Source: Moniliophthora roreri | Taxonomy: Eukaryota; Basidiomycota; Agaricomycetes; Agaricales; Marasmiaceae | DNA: 64,000 nt | Direction of reading: 5' to 3' | NCBI GenBank assembly: GCA_001466705.2 | Contig: LATX02000100.1 | Span: 868,001-932,000 of the forward strand | Shown here: piece after piece, positions 44,407-55,779 of the stretch | How positions within the stretch are numbered: the stretch's first letter is position 1 | How the letters are laid out: every line of letters starts with the position of its first letter | Translations under genes and position numbers: made by a program | The notes under the pieces: generated by a model | What the model was told of the DNA's origin: nothing | The model's database searches: none | The model's input: the letters and a program-made list of their open reading frames with translations, nothing else

Positions 44407-45481
44407 TCACTTAGACAGGCGTACAGCGTCATCGAACTGTGCTGATATTCCCAGTGTAAGATTTCCAATATCGTTCGTAACGCTCACCTAGGAACAAAAA
44501 ACTATGAGCTCTGAAATGCTGATGGAACAAGCTGAATTACCATGTCGAATCCTTCTTTTGCACGCTGAGCTGCCTTCTCGCCATTATTCACGTACATTGC
44601 ACTATGTGGGATGCGAGTGAGATTTAAAGCCATGAGGTAATAGGAGCACGCACCATTTCTTCCCTTTTTCGTGCGCAACACGTAAAACCTTTTGTATAAG
44701 CTTCTCTATCTCGGGGTGAGGGTCGGGTGAAGGCACAGGATAGCCATAGGCCATTGATAAATCAGATGGACCCAATAGTAAAACATCTGAAAAGGGAGCT
44801 GAAGATTAATTATCGTGAGACGAACGGTAGGTGAATCATAAACTCACCAACCCCATCAACGGCTGCAATCTCTTCAAGATTCTCTATAGCCTCCTTGGTC
44901 TCAATTTGCACCGTGACAATCACATTATCATTGGCAATATCCAAGTAGTCTTGGGCCGACATGTTCCAATTTCCGTGTGTATATGAGCTTCCGAAGCCTC
45001 GTCGACCAACCGGGGGGAACCGACTGTCGGACACGACTTCTCGTGCTTTCTCCGCGGTTGAGACCTGAGAGTAATTGAACATGGCGTTCATAAGCCCGAG
45101 AGCATGAGTATGCACCGACCATTGGCACTACGATCCCTACAAATGTCCTTAGATAGATATCTTCGGGATGATCAATTTGGAACACGCACCTTTCGCCCCA
45201 GCATCCAAAGCATATTTAATCTGCCAGCTCGTTCCCATACTGACTCCTGTAGCGGGTATCCTTACAAACGCCGGTATCCCTGTAGCCTGGATAGCAGCGA
45301 TCAGCTCAGAGACTCCAGGATTTAGCGACATCAATCCGTGCTCGCAGTCGATGCATATCCATTCCATGTGAGGGCTGGCCTTTGCTACTGCACGAGCAAA
45401 AAAGAATCCTCCGGATGTAATGAACGTCCCAAAAGCTGGTCTTTTTGCTTTGAAGGCATCGAGAAGAGAATTTGCAGACAT
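44407..45481 (-). CDS. HpcH/HpaI-family aldolase 1
   Basis: Starts MSANSLLDAFKAKRPAFGTF at 45481. Conserved blocks: WICIDCEHGLMSLNPG (metal and base region), FVRIPATGVSMGTSWQIKY, LDAGAKG, ARVVSD-like region before GRRGFGSSYTHGNW, VQIETKEAIENL, EIAAVDGVG, LLLGPSDLSMAYG and GEKAAQRAKEGFDM, ending DDAVRLSK at 44407. Same exon plan as its neighbour, from which it is separated by 123 bp, so a tandem duplication. Expected reaction: retro-aldol cleavage of a 2-keto-3-deoxy acid. Paired with SDRs in the same block, as in non-phosphorylated rhamnose or fucose catabolism (inference). Confidence 0.86.
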
Positions 45482-46487
45482 CGTTGAGAAAGAAGCTATG
45501 TCATATCGATGAGCACAAGGATCTCCCTTTAAATAACCAGTACTTACCCTCGTGGGCTCTCCATTTGATTTTACGCGGAACTCGTAGGTCATATGTAACT
45601 TTGGGATTCGTTGAAGAAAAGAATACCGGTCGAGAAGAAAAACCACGAATTTCTGAGGATGCGATTCGAGATAGCGATTTTTGACTGGAGAAGCTTCTCA
45701 TAGTGTTGAATAGGGTCTCTTCCTCGTCATTTGCGAGGTCATAGAGCGCCTTAACAGCGGTGAGAAGCCAGTACGCGTGGGTATTGCGTTGCGGGGGAGA
45801 AAAAAGAGCCGGACCGGCAGAACCGATTCAGAACCGGCAGCCATGTGCCTCGGTTTTTACTCTCATAATTCCGAGCACCGAGCCAGGTGGATGGTACAGT
45901 ATACCCCAACAGGCGCTGGTGGCGGCGCTGGTCTCGTGTACGTACGGAAGAAAAGGTATGTTGATGATTACTAGGCCCCAGGACTCTCGAGAATATCTTG
46001 GCGCCCATCCTCAAGCGAGTATCTTTCCAGTCCCTCGTCCTCTCATGTTCCGTCCCCTTTGTGGCCACCAAACACCTTCCTAGGACCGAATCCGGCATGG
46101 GAAAGGTGTGGATAACCTGAATTTTCAAAAGATACTTTTTCGCCCAGGGTCCGCTCACGTAACAAATATCCTCAGGATCGTACGTAGAAAAGCTTGTCAA
46201 CATACCTTTCCTTCATACAAATACGAGATCAGCGCATGTTGAGGGTGTACAACAGAACCAATCAATTCACAACATAGATCATACAAGTACAGGAGAAGAC
46301 CTCTATGGAGCCCTCGACCATGGTCACTGGACCATGAACTAGTGTCCTCGCCATCAACCAACAATGCGCTCCTCCGACAGGAGCTCAGCAGAAAGACGAT
46401 AGGGCTTACCTGGCCTGACAGAAAACAATAGTCTGTTCATCGAACAGCTACGCGAAAAAAGAACGCAGAAAACACCAGCTCATGGTT
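45482..46487. other. intergenic region, no gene seen
   Basis: Open frames of 100-150 codons occur on both strands (for example 45751-46203 minus) but show no family features or splice structure. Confidence 0.4.
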
Positions 46488-48837
46488 TCAGCCATTTCCC
46501 TTTCCCATGGCCAAAGTAGCGAGCAGGTAGACGTTCGCGGTCATAACAAGGATCCAAATCGCTCCTCCAATGCATTTCGTGACAATCCCATTATTGAAGT
46601 AGATCATCTTTTCCTCCTCTTGTGCGTTGTCGGTGGCAACGTCTCCAGATGCGGCAAGCTCTACAGCTTCAGCTTCAACGTCATCAGTCTCTTTTGGATG
46701 CAACGTTGTCGATGATGATGACGAAGCTGATGACGTTGCGGAGGGGACCAGCGAAGGTCGGGAAGAAGGAACTTTGACAGCCATAACTTCCTTCTTCGAA
46801 GTGAGGTATATCAACGGGAAGGAGATGAATGGCAAGACGACGCAAAGCACGACTTGAGAAGTAACCAGGAGGATATCAATTCCTTTCCTCCCGACCGCAA
46901 TGGCAACTGCCATGGAAGGTATGATGGCAAGCAGTCGGGTGAGCAAACGACGGACTACAGCCTGTTGATACGGATATCAGCACCCGTGCAGCCAATTCAA
47001 TGGTTATCACATACCGAAGTCCGCCATTGCAAGAACCCTTCAGATACGGCTTGCCCTGCTACGGTAGCAATTATCGAGGAACTCTGTACGATGAATGAAT
47101 ATCAGTCAACAAGCCTCGCGATAAAATGGTTAAGATTACCTGTCCAGCAGCTAGTAAGGCAATTGCAAACAGCGTCGCAGCGCCCTGTCCGACGGTCTCC
47201 TTGATCAAATCATACGCATCGAACAATCCCGCCTGTTTATCCGAACCCATGGTACGTGGATCGTCACCATAGAAAAACACAGCACTAGAAAGAATCAGGA
47301 TTCTGGAGGAGGACCTGGATTAGCCTGGAAATATAGAAGGAGTGTCAGGAACTGACGCGCTGTTGATGACCACCGCAAATCCCAGTAGACTCAAAGCCAC
47401 GTCAACGATTCCATGATACAAGTGTCCCTTGACGAAAGCCAGCGAGTTGTTATTCCTCTCAGAGTGACTCTTCGCATTGGTAGCGTACTCGCTGGGAGGA
47501 GGGGTCCGAAATGCATTGATGACGTTGGTTCGAAGGCTAGCCAGCACACCTTTGGGTTTAGAATCGGGACCCGAATCCTGATACGAAGGCGGAGTAATAC
47601 GATCCTGGGTAGCAAGGGCGGAGCCAAGGAATAAGCTATGAGGCATAACCGTAGCGCCAAGAATTCCAACAGCTGTAGAGGAGTATCAAATCCGCCCTTG
47701 TATTGAATGAATTGATATATGAACATACAAGTGTATAAAGCGCCATTAGGAAAGATGTATTTAGAAGGCAGGTATCCCTCAAAGGCATCTCCCCAATGAA
47801 CATCAACTCGAGCGATGATGATGCACATGCACACCAAGACTGCGAGAACCTGTATGATGATTAGCCGGTGTGGGTAAAAGGCACCCGGGAGTGAAGCGCT
47901 CACCAATCCTGCGATAACCAACTCAAACGATTTCACGGGCCTCCCGCCCAATGGGTCGCCCAGCGCCAGAATCAAAACCACGTCGAAAGCGGTAATCAGT
48001 ACCCCATGCCATAGTTCCAGCTTTGGGAAAAGCAAGCATAAGGCTATGGCGGAGCCGAGAAGCTCGGCCAGGTCGGTTGCGATGATGGCAGTTTCAGAGA
48101 GGATATAGAGTGGATAGAGCCCCAGCCAGCGGTATAGGAACGTATGCTTGGGTCGGTCGTGTAAGAGTAACCGGCAATGGGATGCAAGATCTGGGAATGG
48201 TAATGAGTCAATTACGGCATAAGCCAAGGAAAAGAACGCAAAAATAAAGCTGTAAGGTCTAGGGTGGTCGAGATATGGATGATGGATAGGATTGGCCATA
48301 GAAATGGACAATTTGAATGGTATGGAGTGGAGGCGGAGACCGTGTCGAATAGAAAAAGAGTACCAAAGTATCGGACGTACCCAATCCAGTCACGCAGCCT
48401 AATCTGCTCGCCAGGACTTGGAAGAACACCGCAATTAAGCCTGCGAGTAAAACGACGAATAGAAGCCTGTATCCGTATTCTGAGCCAGCTTGCAGATCAA
48501 CACCCCAATTTCCCCTGAGAGTTTAAAGTATGAGCGAGAGAAAGAAGAATCTGAAAAACTTCACATACGGGTCAAAGTATGCGACAGCACACACCAACCC
48601 AACGCCTGTGTGTGTCTTGACATGATGGAAGATGGTTCGTGCAGTCCCTGCACATCGTTCTCTCCAAAGGCCCTTCCTTCTTCCTGCCCCTCTCTCGCTC
48701 TCGCTCTCGCTCTCGCTCCTCTCTCTCTCCTCTTCCTGCAGGGTAATACCAGATATCTCACACCCATGCTCTTCCGGGGCATGCGACTTGTACGAATCAT
48801 CAGCGCGAGTTGCTGAGTGAACGCTAGACGAATCCAT
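46488..48837 (-). CDS. NRAMP-family divalent metal transporter
   Basis: Starts MDSSSVHSATRADDSYKSHA (48837), with an acidic/arginine repeat (ESESESER) before the first span. Hallmarks: VAYFDP joined by splicing to GNWGVDLQAGSEYGYRLLF (metal-binding DPGN in span 1), YILSETAIIATDLAELLGSA, GATVMPHSLFLGSA (span 6 MPH motif), a long cytosolic loop, AGLFDAYDLIKE, ATVAGQAVSEGF, and the last spans VLCVVLPFISFPLIYLT and GGAIWILVMTANVYLLATLA. Eleven spans expected. Moves Mn2+, Fe2+ or related ions with protons, like yeast Smf proteins. At least six introns. The serine-rich loop before the last span is a likely regulation site. Confidence 0.88.
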
Positions 48838-50979
48838 GATGACGGGGAAAGGTGTGTAGCAGAAGGGGAGGCATGAAGTAATATAGAGGTGGAAGACAAC
48901 CCAGCACAGTGGAGACAGCAAAACGAAACGTTGGTACTGGTTTTGATGACTTAATCGTCCGTGATGGATCCACTCATCCGAGCTCCGCGTCCGGAACCTC
49001 TATATACTAGATCGCCGTAACACCGTTGTGGTACAATCACTACTCCCGGAATTTGTAAATATGTATAGTGCATTGAGAGAAGAGAACCGACCTTTTTCAC
49101 AGGATTAGCTACCAAGCAAAGAGGTAATTTCTTGAGCCAAGACAATTGAACCCGAGAAAACGTCGACCGCAGCACTCACTGAGTCAGGTCTGAATTCTGA
49201 GGCTTTGGTTCGCAACCTGTAAAAATAAACCTTTTTCCATTCAACCGACGCGGAATGGGAAGCCAAGTGGTGTGGTACTTACCCAGACGGTTCTCATCCT
49301 GCTGCTTTATCTTTCTTCCTTTCGAGTTCAAACTGACATGGAGCGTCGTCTTTGTAACCATATATGCATCACTTGACAGCGATGAACGAGGCAAGTCGTC
49401 CACAAGAGAATGGGTTACCATTCTTCTTGAATACGGCATGAATGAACTGGCTTGCAATTCCCCAAAGGCACCCAGGGAGCCCTGGGGTATACAACGCCAT
49501 TGAGGATCGCGAATCAACCCAGTACAGCGGAAGAGAGCAAGGTTGAAATGGATGGCTGTGTTGCCGGTTATGACCACGTGCTTTGACGTCGATCCCGGCC
49601 CGGCGTAAGTCGTTATCTGTGCCTGGTGACTGTCAGATTAACTCGGGGTAGCAACGGGTAGGATGAAAGCGTGAGGTGCTAATATCTTATTTAGCAGCAT
49701 GGTACACGCTGCCCGCGCGTACAGTATTTCATCGAGCTTCATAGCCTGTCTCTATCAAGCTCGAATAAGTCTCAAGCGAAAGCACCGTGGGCACAAGGAA
49801 ATCGGCGCCGGCCAAGCGTTCAGCGAGGACTCTCCGACAATGATCAGACCTATGGACTTCGTACTCTATATAATGTGGCCTACATCAGATTTCGAGACGG
49901 TGGGTCCCTATAATTAATAGCTGTTGGCGGAAGCTCAAAGTAAAAATAACCTACCTGACCGGTAAGAAGATCTTCGGTAGATAACAAAATGCGCAGCCCG
50001 ATGAATAGAGAAGAGGGCTAAACGTTATGATTTGTCTTCTCCTCTGATATGATGGTAAGTATGATTGGTTTGGTGTGCAGATCAGTGGGTACCAAGAGAC
50101 GACACGTATTCAGGTCCTCGTCGATGGGCTCGAGGGCCAGACTGAGCCAGACTTTGAAGGACCACACGGGGTGACAAGAGCGCTGGGGGATTGAAACATA
50201 CCAGGTACTGAGGACTACGATCAAAGGATTCACCACTGCCGTTTTCGGCAGCACCCCTTCCGTTTTTGGCAATCAATGTCATTCCGCTCCGGGTCAACCG
50301 CCCGACAACTAAAGGTTAACCGCTATCCCCTAACTGGCACATAGTCACGGGGCAAAGGAAACCACACCTTGAGTAGACGAATCTCAGAATGCGACACATC
50401 TTCGCTCGCGTTTAGTATACTGTCATTCTGGGAAGAGTTGGAGTAATCCGGCTGGTTAGATGTATTCAGCTGGGCCAGACCGTATTCGACCCAAAACGTA
50501 CACTGTGCCTGAACTTTATTCAGTACACTCCAAAGAAATGCGATATGTGAACTAGTGACCTAAGACCCACACATGAGCGGTCATTGATGTGAGAACAAGC
50601 TAGTAGCTGCAGATCATATAAATTGGAGCAAGTGCGTGATACCCATGCTCATAGCTCAACGTTCATTCTCAATGACTAAAAAGACCAAAAACAAGCTATT
50701 CCCATGTGAGATACTTTTAAGTGAGACTTTTGGATATCGGGGGAACATTGAATGCACTATGAAAAAAAGAGCAACTTCTGCCAGTTCCACTTGAGAACGA
50801 TTCTCTTTTACACACGCACAAAAATTGTCGCAGCCAAAAAGAAAGAAAGGAAAAGAAAATGGGCGAGCGTTTGCGTCTGTCATGGAAAAGGAAATCGTTC
50901 ACGAGCGGTTTTTTGAGTAAGCCGCAATTTTGGCCTATCAAACTTGAGGTATTTAGTCTTTCACTCTTCAGAAATCGTT
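48838..50979. other. intergenic region, no gene seen
   Basis: About 2.1 kb. Short open frames occur on both strands but none shows conserved motifs or a convincing exon structure. Confidence 0.4.
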
Positions 50980-51781
50980 CATCAGCGAAATGGACACCTA
51001 AATATATTGGAATAAAATGAGTGAAATATGTTATAATGGCCAAAATACATTATAATCATTATGGTTTATTTTAATGTAATATAATTGTTGTTCCTTTATT
51101 TTAATAGATTAAAATGAAGCAAAATGGTTATAATGTATTCTGGCTATTATAATGTATTTTGGCTATTATAATGTATTTCAGCCATTATAATGCATTGGCC
51201 CCACCTGGGGGTCGGGGACAAAAAGAAATACTATTTATTTGTTGCAACCTCCGTGAGTCGAACCCTCGACCTCAAGGTGGATTAGTCAGCAATCCTTGGC
51301 AGTCGCGGGGTGCTCAAGACCACTGTACCACAGTGCCATATACTTACCACCACGCATAGTGCAATATATCCCCTTACTCAAAAGACCTATCTCCACCCCC
51401 TTGCTGTTTCTATTGATCAAATCCCCAACCAAAAGCTTCCCTTCACTTTATAGAGTCCTCTCCCTGTCCTCTGGAAGGCATAAAAATGCACTGTTTTGAT
51501 TGCCTCTGTTACAATCTATTTTACTACATTATAATAACTCTGTCTCATTTTATTGCATTTTAATACACTATAATAATACCATCCCATTTTATTGCATTTT
51601 AATGTACTATAATAATACCATCCCATTTTATTGTATTTTAATGGATTATAATAACACCAGTCTCATTTTAATGCATTTTAATGTATTGTAATAGCATTGC
51701 TTGATTTTAATCTATTACAATGGACTAAAATCAGCAAAATACATTATAATTTATTATATTTAGGTGTCCATTTTGCTGATG
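50980..51781 (+). mobile_element. 802-bp inverted-repeat element, copy 2, with tRNA-like module
   Basis: Same length and, by eye, the same sequence as 32478-33279, in the same orientation. Flanked by TT on both sides, against TA for copy 1. The tRNA-like B and A boxes are at 51255-51264 and 51319-51330 (minus strand). Confidence 0.78.
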
Positions 51782-52976
51782 TTCTCGGTGAACAACGCTC
51801 ACGGTGGAACGGACCTTTTACGTCAAAGAACGGTGGCGTGTGGTGCCATCTTCCAAGTATTTTTCTATTTCCTTTCCTTTTCATCGTCAATCGGCATACG
51901 CTCTAGATAACGGAGTCTTTTAGAGTTCATGAAATAACAAAAAGGTCTGTGACGTAACTTTGGCAGCTCGTTCGCAGCCTCAAGTAGTGTTCACCTCGGA
52001 AAGGCAATACCATTTTCACGCGTCTGTAAGTACTCCTTCGCGTTTTTGCAATATATCCATCCCTGACCAACCCCTAATCAGCTAGCCGCTAACTACTAAT
52101 CTCTAACGCCTAACTGCTAACCTACCCCGCTGAGGGTAAGCCCTCTGCAAGCGAATGTCCTTACCCTCAGTGGGGGCGCTATGCGCCAAAGCCCGCTTCG
52201 CGGGGTGGAAAAAGGGCAGGTGACGCGATTTCGGAATTTTCCGAAGTGGACTAATTGACTGTTCGCAGCCTCTCCGACTACTCGCCTCCGAGATTCTATT
52301 GCTCAACAGCGTCAAAATCACTGTTTGCGTTACTTCCTGGGCACGATATCCCGCAATTCCCTTCCATAAAATATAGACCACCCTTTCAAATCTATACGCA
52401 AGTGGACACATAAGAACGGTCTTTCAGGCCGTTTCATATGGTACAAGGCTTACATTGAGAACGTCCAATCCTGAAGGCGATCAACAGTAGTGCGCCTTGA
52501 GTGCCTCTCTACTGCTCTCTCATCTCACTGACACCGACCATCGGACAGCGGTTCCCCTCGACAGGTATAACTTGAGCAAGCCCAGAGTACATCTCTCTAC
52601 CTGCGATCGGAAAGCAGGCTGTACAAAGTTTTTTGTGACGGCGAAATAAAGCGAATCATTGGATGCATCTTGATAATATGAATAAGTTGCTTTTACATTG
52701 GGCACTGGGCCTTTAGCAATACTGGTAATCGTAACGTCATTTAAATGAATAGCAACCGGGCCATATCATCTTGCCATGCGTTGAAGGCGCGGAGGGTACA
52801 AATATAAAGTCCAGGGGATTAGCACTCCACTCCACATACTCTTTTATAATACTAACTAATACGGCAATTAGCGGCTTTCAACAGAAATAGGCCCCGTGCT
52901 CTGAATTTCTGTCTTGGTTTCCAGGTTATTTGTCTGTGTGTCCTAGATTGAGCCCTCGATTCGAGTAGGACGTGCA
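51782..52976. other. intergenic region, no gene seen
   Basis: Contains CTAAC-rich simple sequence near 52062-52125 and a strong hairpin (52125-52175). Confidence 0.4.
52125..52175. other. strong hairpin, possible transcript terminator-like structure
   Basis: CCCCGCTGAGGGTAAG (52125-52140) pairs with CTTACCCTCAGTGGGG (52160-52175): 16 pairs with one G-T wobble and a 19-nt loop. A smaller GC hairpin (GCCCGCTTCGCGGGG) follows near 52190. Role unknown. Confidence 0.5.
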
Positions 52977-54900
52977 TCAAGGATAAGTGCCTACCGCTGA
53001 GCCAGAGCTATCCATGTCATTCAAACTTCCAGGAGAAGTATCCGCTACCCAGCGTCCCGAATTCATCCTGCTTTGAAGAGTCGAGAATGGAACGGCTGCA
53101 TCATGACTGGTAGTGACGCGAATGCTTGTCCTCCAGTTAATGCGTTCAGTTCGGCTGTAACCAGTTCCCCGTGCGCCTTGAATCCGGACTCGACTGTTAA
53201 AAAATGCTAACATCGAGTTTGAATAAAGTTTTGCAGTGACCAGAACCGGCGTCATAAAATAATTCATGTCCGGGTACAGATTGTAGAACAAGGGCTGACA
53301 CATATGTGTTAAAGCTGTTGGCTGTCAATTGGTAAAGAGCATCGGACTCAACATACGAACAGACCTACGAGGCTACCCGTTTCCATCACAAGTCGGCTAA
53401 GTCGACTGACGAGATTCCTAGTCTCTTTAGCTGTGGTATCATATCGCGAGAGCTAAACAATACGATACGAATGAGAACTTGTCTGGAAAGAAATGATAGA
53501 GACTCACGGCATAGACCATTGTCACAGCAATAATGATGTCAGCAGCTAAAGAACATCCGACCCAAAGCTGAAGGCAGAATAAGAGGTCAACCATGCTATA
53601 CAAGATTCCAACTCACGTAGCTGATAATGAGCTCTACGGGAAAGGCAGACATTTTCCCGTGCACACCAGAGAATCGGAAGTTCCTAAAACTAATAGATGT
53701 GCTTATCGCACAGGCAAATTGTGTAATGGATAACTGAGAACAAGATAAGCATGTGCGAAGCATATAGTGCTTGACTCACCAGTGCAATGATTCCAGGTAT
53801 TACCTTGAATCGGGACAGTAGAGTACGAATTCTGTTAGCATAGCAGAGTTGGACGAGGAGAGCAACTGTTCAAGGGAAATGAGCGCCACAGAAAATCCTG
53901 CTCTAGTGACTAGCCGATTTGAACAGACCTAGTCCATCAAAGAAATAGGCATCAAGCCATAGATTATGAAAGTCGTCCATAGAAGCAGGATCCATAAAAC
54001 CAAAAACAAAAGCTTGGAAAGCGTCGTGAGTGAGAAGAATGGTCTGCGTTGTCTCCAAAAGATAAACGCTGTATATGAAGGCCTGAAGAAATCGAGTATC
54101 CTTCGAGAACGCTGTCCAGTAGACGTCTTTGAAGAGTTTCATGTAAACACCAAGCCATGACTCGGAAGAGAAAAAAATACGTACAAACTTGGACTGTAAG
54201 AACGCCGTGGAGGAACCAGTTTAACAAATAGCCGAGGAGCTTTTCGTGGGATATTCGTAAGAACTTGACCGAACACCAAAAACAGTGGTATCATACCAGA
54301 GGTCCTGCCCTGCATATTAACGCCGTCAATTGACAGTATCCGCAAGCAGAGCGATGCAAAAAGGGCCTACGACTGTGCCAAAGTACCGGCCATTAGAAAA
54401 TATGCTGCAAACAGGAGACGGAGAAGGGAGGGATTAACAAAGTATGGACTGGTTCAAACTTGTATAAATACGAACAGTGGCTTCGTCACGATATTCTTGG
54501 ACGTTGATTCTCCCACCAGGGTGACGGTGCGAGTAAAAGGCGTTGGGAAGAACTTTACTAGCCAAAGTAGCTAAAGGCTCCATTCCAATACAGGCACTCC
54601 GCCTCCCACTCAGCTTTGGAGCGCCCGACGCGCCAACCAGATTGTTGGAGTAAGTTTTTCCTAATTTCCTGGGCTAGCGGCGATGAGAGAACGAAAGGGG
54701 AAGCGAACCAAACAAAGCGATCTATCGGCATCTATCGGAACACAGCTTTCCCACCCATCCGTAAAAAGAAAATATTGGGTGATGAAGACGAATCCTCGTT
54801 TCTGGGGAGTGGCACCCACACACCTCCTGCCTCTTTAGCAATGAGTACGAGACACAAAGCGACAGCGAAGCGTTGCCGCTGTCATTCCCAAAGAGGCAGG
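52433..54900 (-). repeat. tandem duplication, unit 1
   Basis: Matches 55780-58490 from the TACAAGGCTTACA block through the DUF6534 gene to its upstream region (GACAGCGAAGCG block near 54860 against 58450). Diverged by many substitutions and small gaps. Confidence 0.75.
52977..54393 (-). CDS. DUF6534-type membrane protein 1
   Basis: Probable start MAGTLAQS at 54393. Exons encode LNWFLHGVLTVQV, then DVYWTAFSKDTRFLQAFIYS and YLLETTQTILLTHDAFQAFV (53903-54142). Next come FRFSGVHGKMSAFP with ISYLWVGCSLAADIIIAVTM, SRYDTTAKETRNLVSRLSRL with METGSL, and finally YFMTPVLVTAKLYSNSMLAF and FNSRVRIQG (to 52977). This order of about six or seven spans, ending in TP-LI-KLYSN-L-NSR, is the basidiomycete DUF6534 family, of unknown function. 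A donor-like GTAGGC after residue GSAVG suggests a further short exon, so the end is provisional. Confidence 0.72.
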
Positions 54901-55779
54901 AAACAGTCTCGCTTACTAGCCGTCGGATCGCGGCTGAGTTCGGGGTTTGCCAAGCTCAAGGCTAACCACTCTCGTTGCGTTCAGAGCTATAACTATTTCC
55001 CACTGTGTATTGCGTATTGTAGCTGTAGATTACATAGCCTTTCATTACTGTGGACGATATAAGACCTTTTTGCGACAAGGAGATGAAAAGCAAGCTAGCA
55101 ATTCGACGTGCTTGGATGGTGAGGCTGAAAATGGAAATTGATTACGAGTCTGCCAGTTTTTTCCCTATACGGAAGGTGGGAAAGTTGTGGTCCGATAGAT
55201 GTCGATTTATTTGGTTCGTTCCATCATTCGGTTTCGCTCCCATCGTCGATTAGCTACAATGCCTGAACACCAGAAAACGGACTCGTACCTGCCATCGGAC
55301 CCTGACGGCCCCCTGCGGCAAGTGAAGACATGCCATAATTCCAACACAGTATGTCTCGTTGCAGCGAATCCTTTCGTGAACAAGTATATATTTGAGCCGA
55401 CGCAATCATTTTATGGCCATGGTTCCAGCTTGGTGGGGACTCGGTCAACGAAGGAGTGTAGAAAGCAGTCCCGGCAAACACCGAACTCAGCTGCGCCCGA
55501 CCGGGGGGAATTTGCTCCCACACGACTACGGACGGAATCCTGTCTGTAGCCGGCTGGTAAGCGAGACTAGGCAGGAGGGTGGCTGCCACCTTCCCTTTTT
55601 ATACCTTGAACTCACAGCAACTCCTTCATGAATTCCGGGCCACTTCGGGTAGCTTGTGACTGCGATTCTCTGCTGAGGTACGTTGATTTCGCTCCCTCCC
55701 ATCGGGCAACTTTTGCTCATTTCTCGAGTTTCACTAGGAAAAGCCGCTCCAGCCTCAAACATTCAATTTTTCAGGCCCT
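54394..55779. other. spacer between the duplicated DUF6534 units
   Basis: Promoter side of unit 1 up to about 54900, then unique sequence without a supported gene. Confidence 0.35.

Noticed and set aside
46627..46857. Plus-strand frame rich in Ser, Asp and Glu
   Set aside because: It is the complement of the serine-rich loop of the NRAMP gene.
48522..48921. Upstream in-frame start of NRAMP at 48921 giving a hydrophobic N-terminus
   Set aside because: MDSSSVHSATRADDS at 48837 fits the usual cytosolic, polar N-terminus of fungal NRAMP proteins better.
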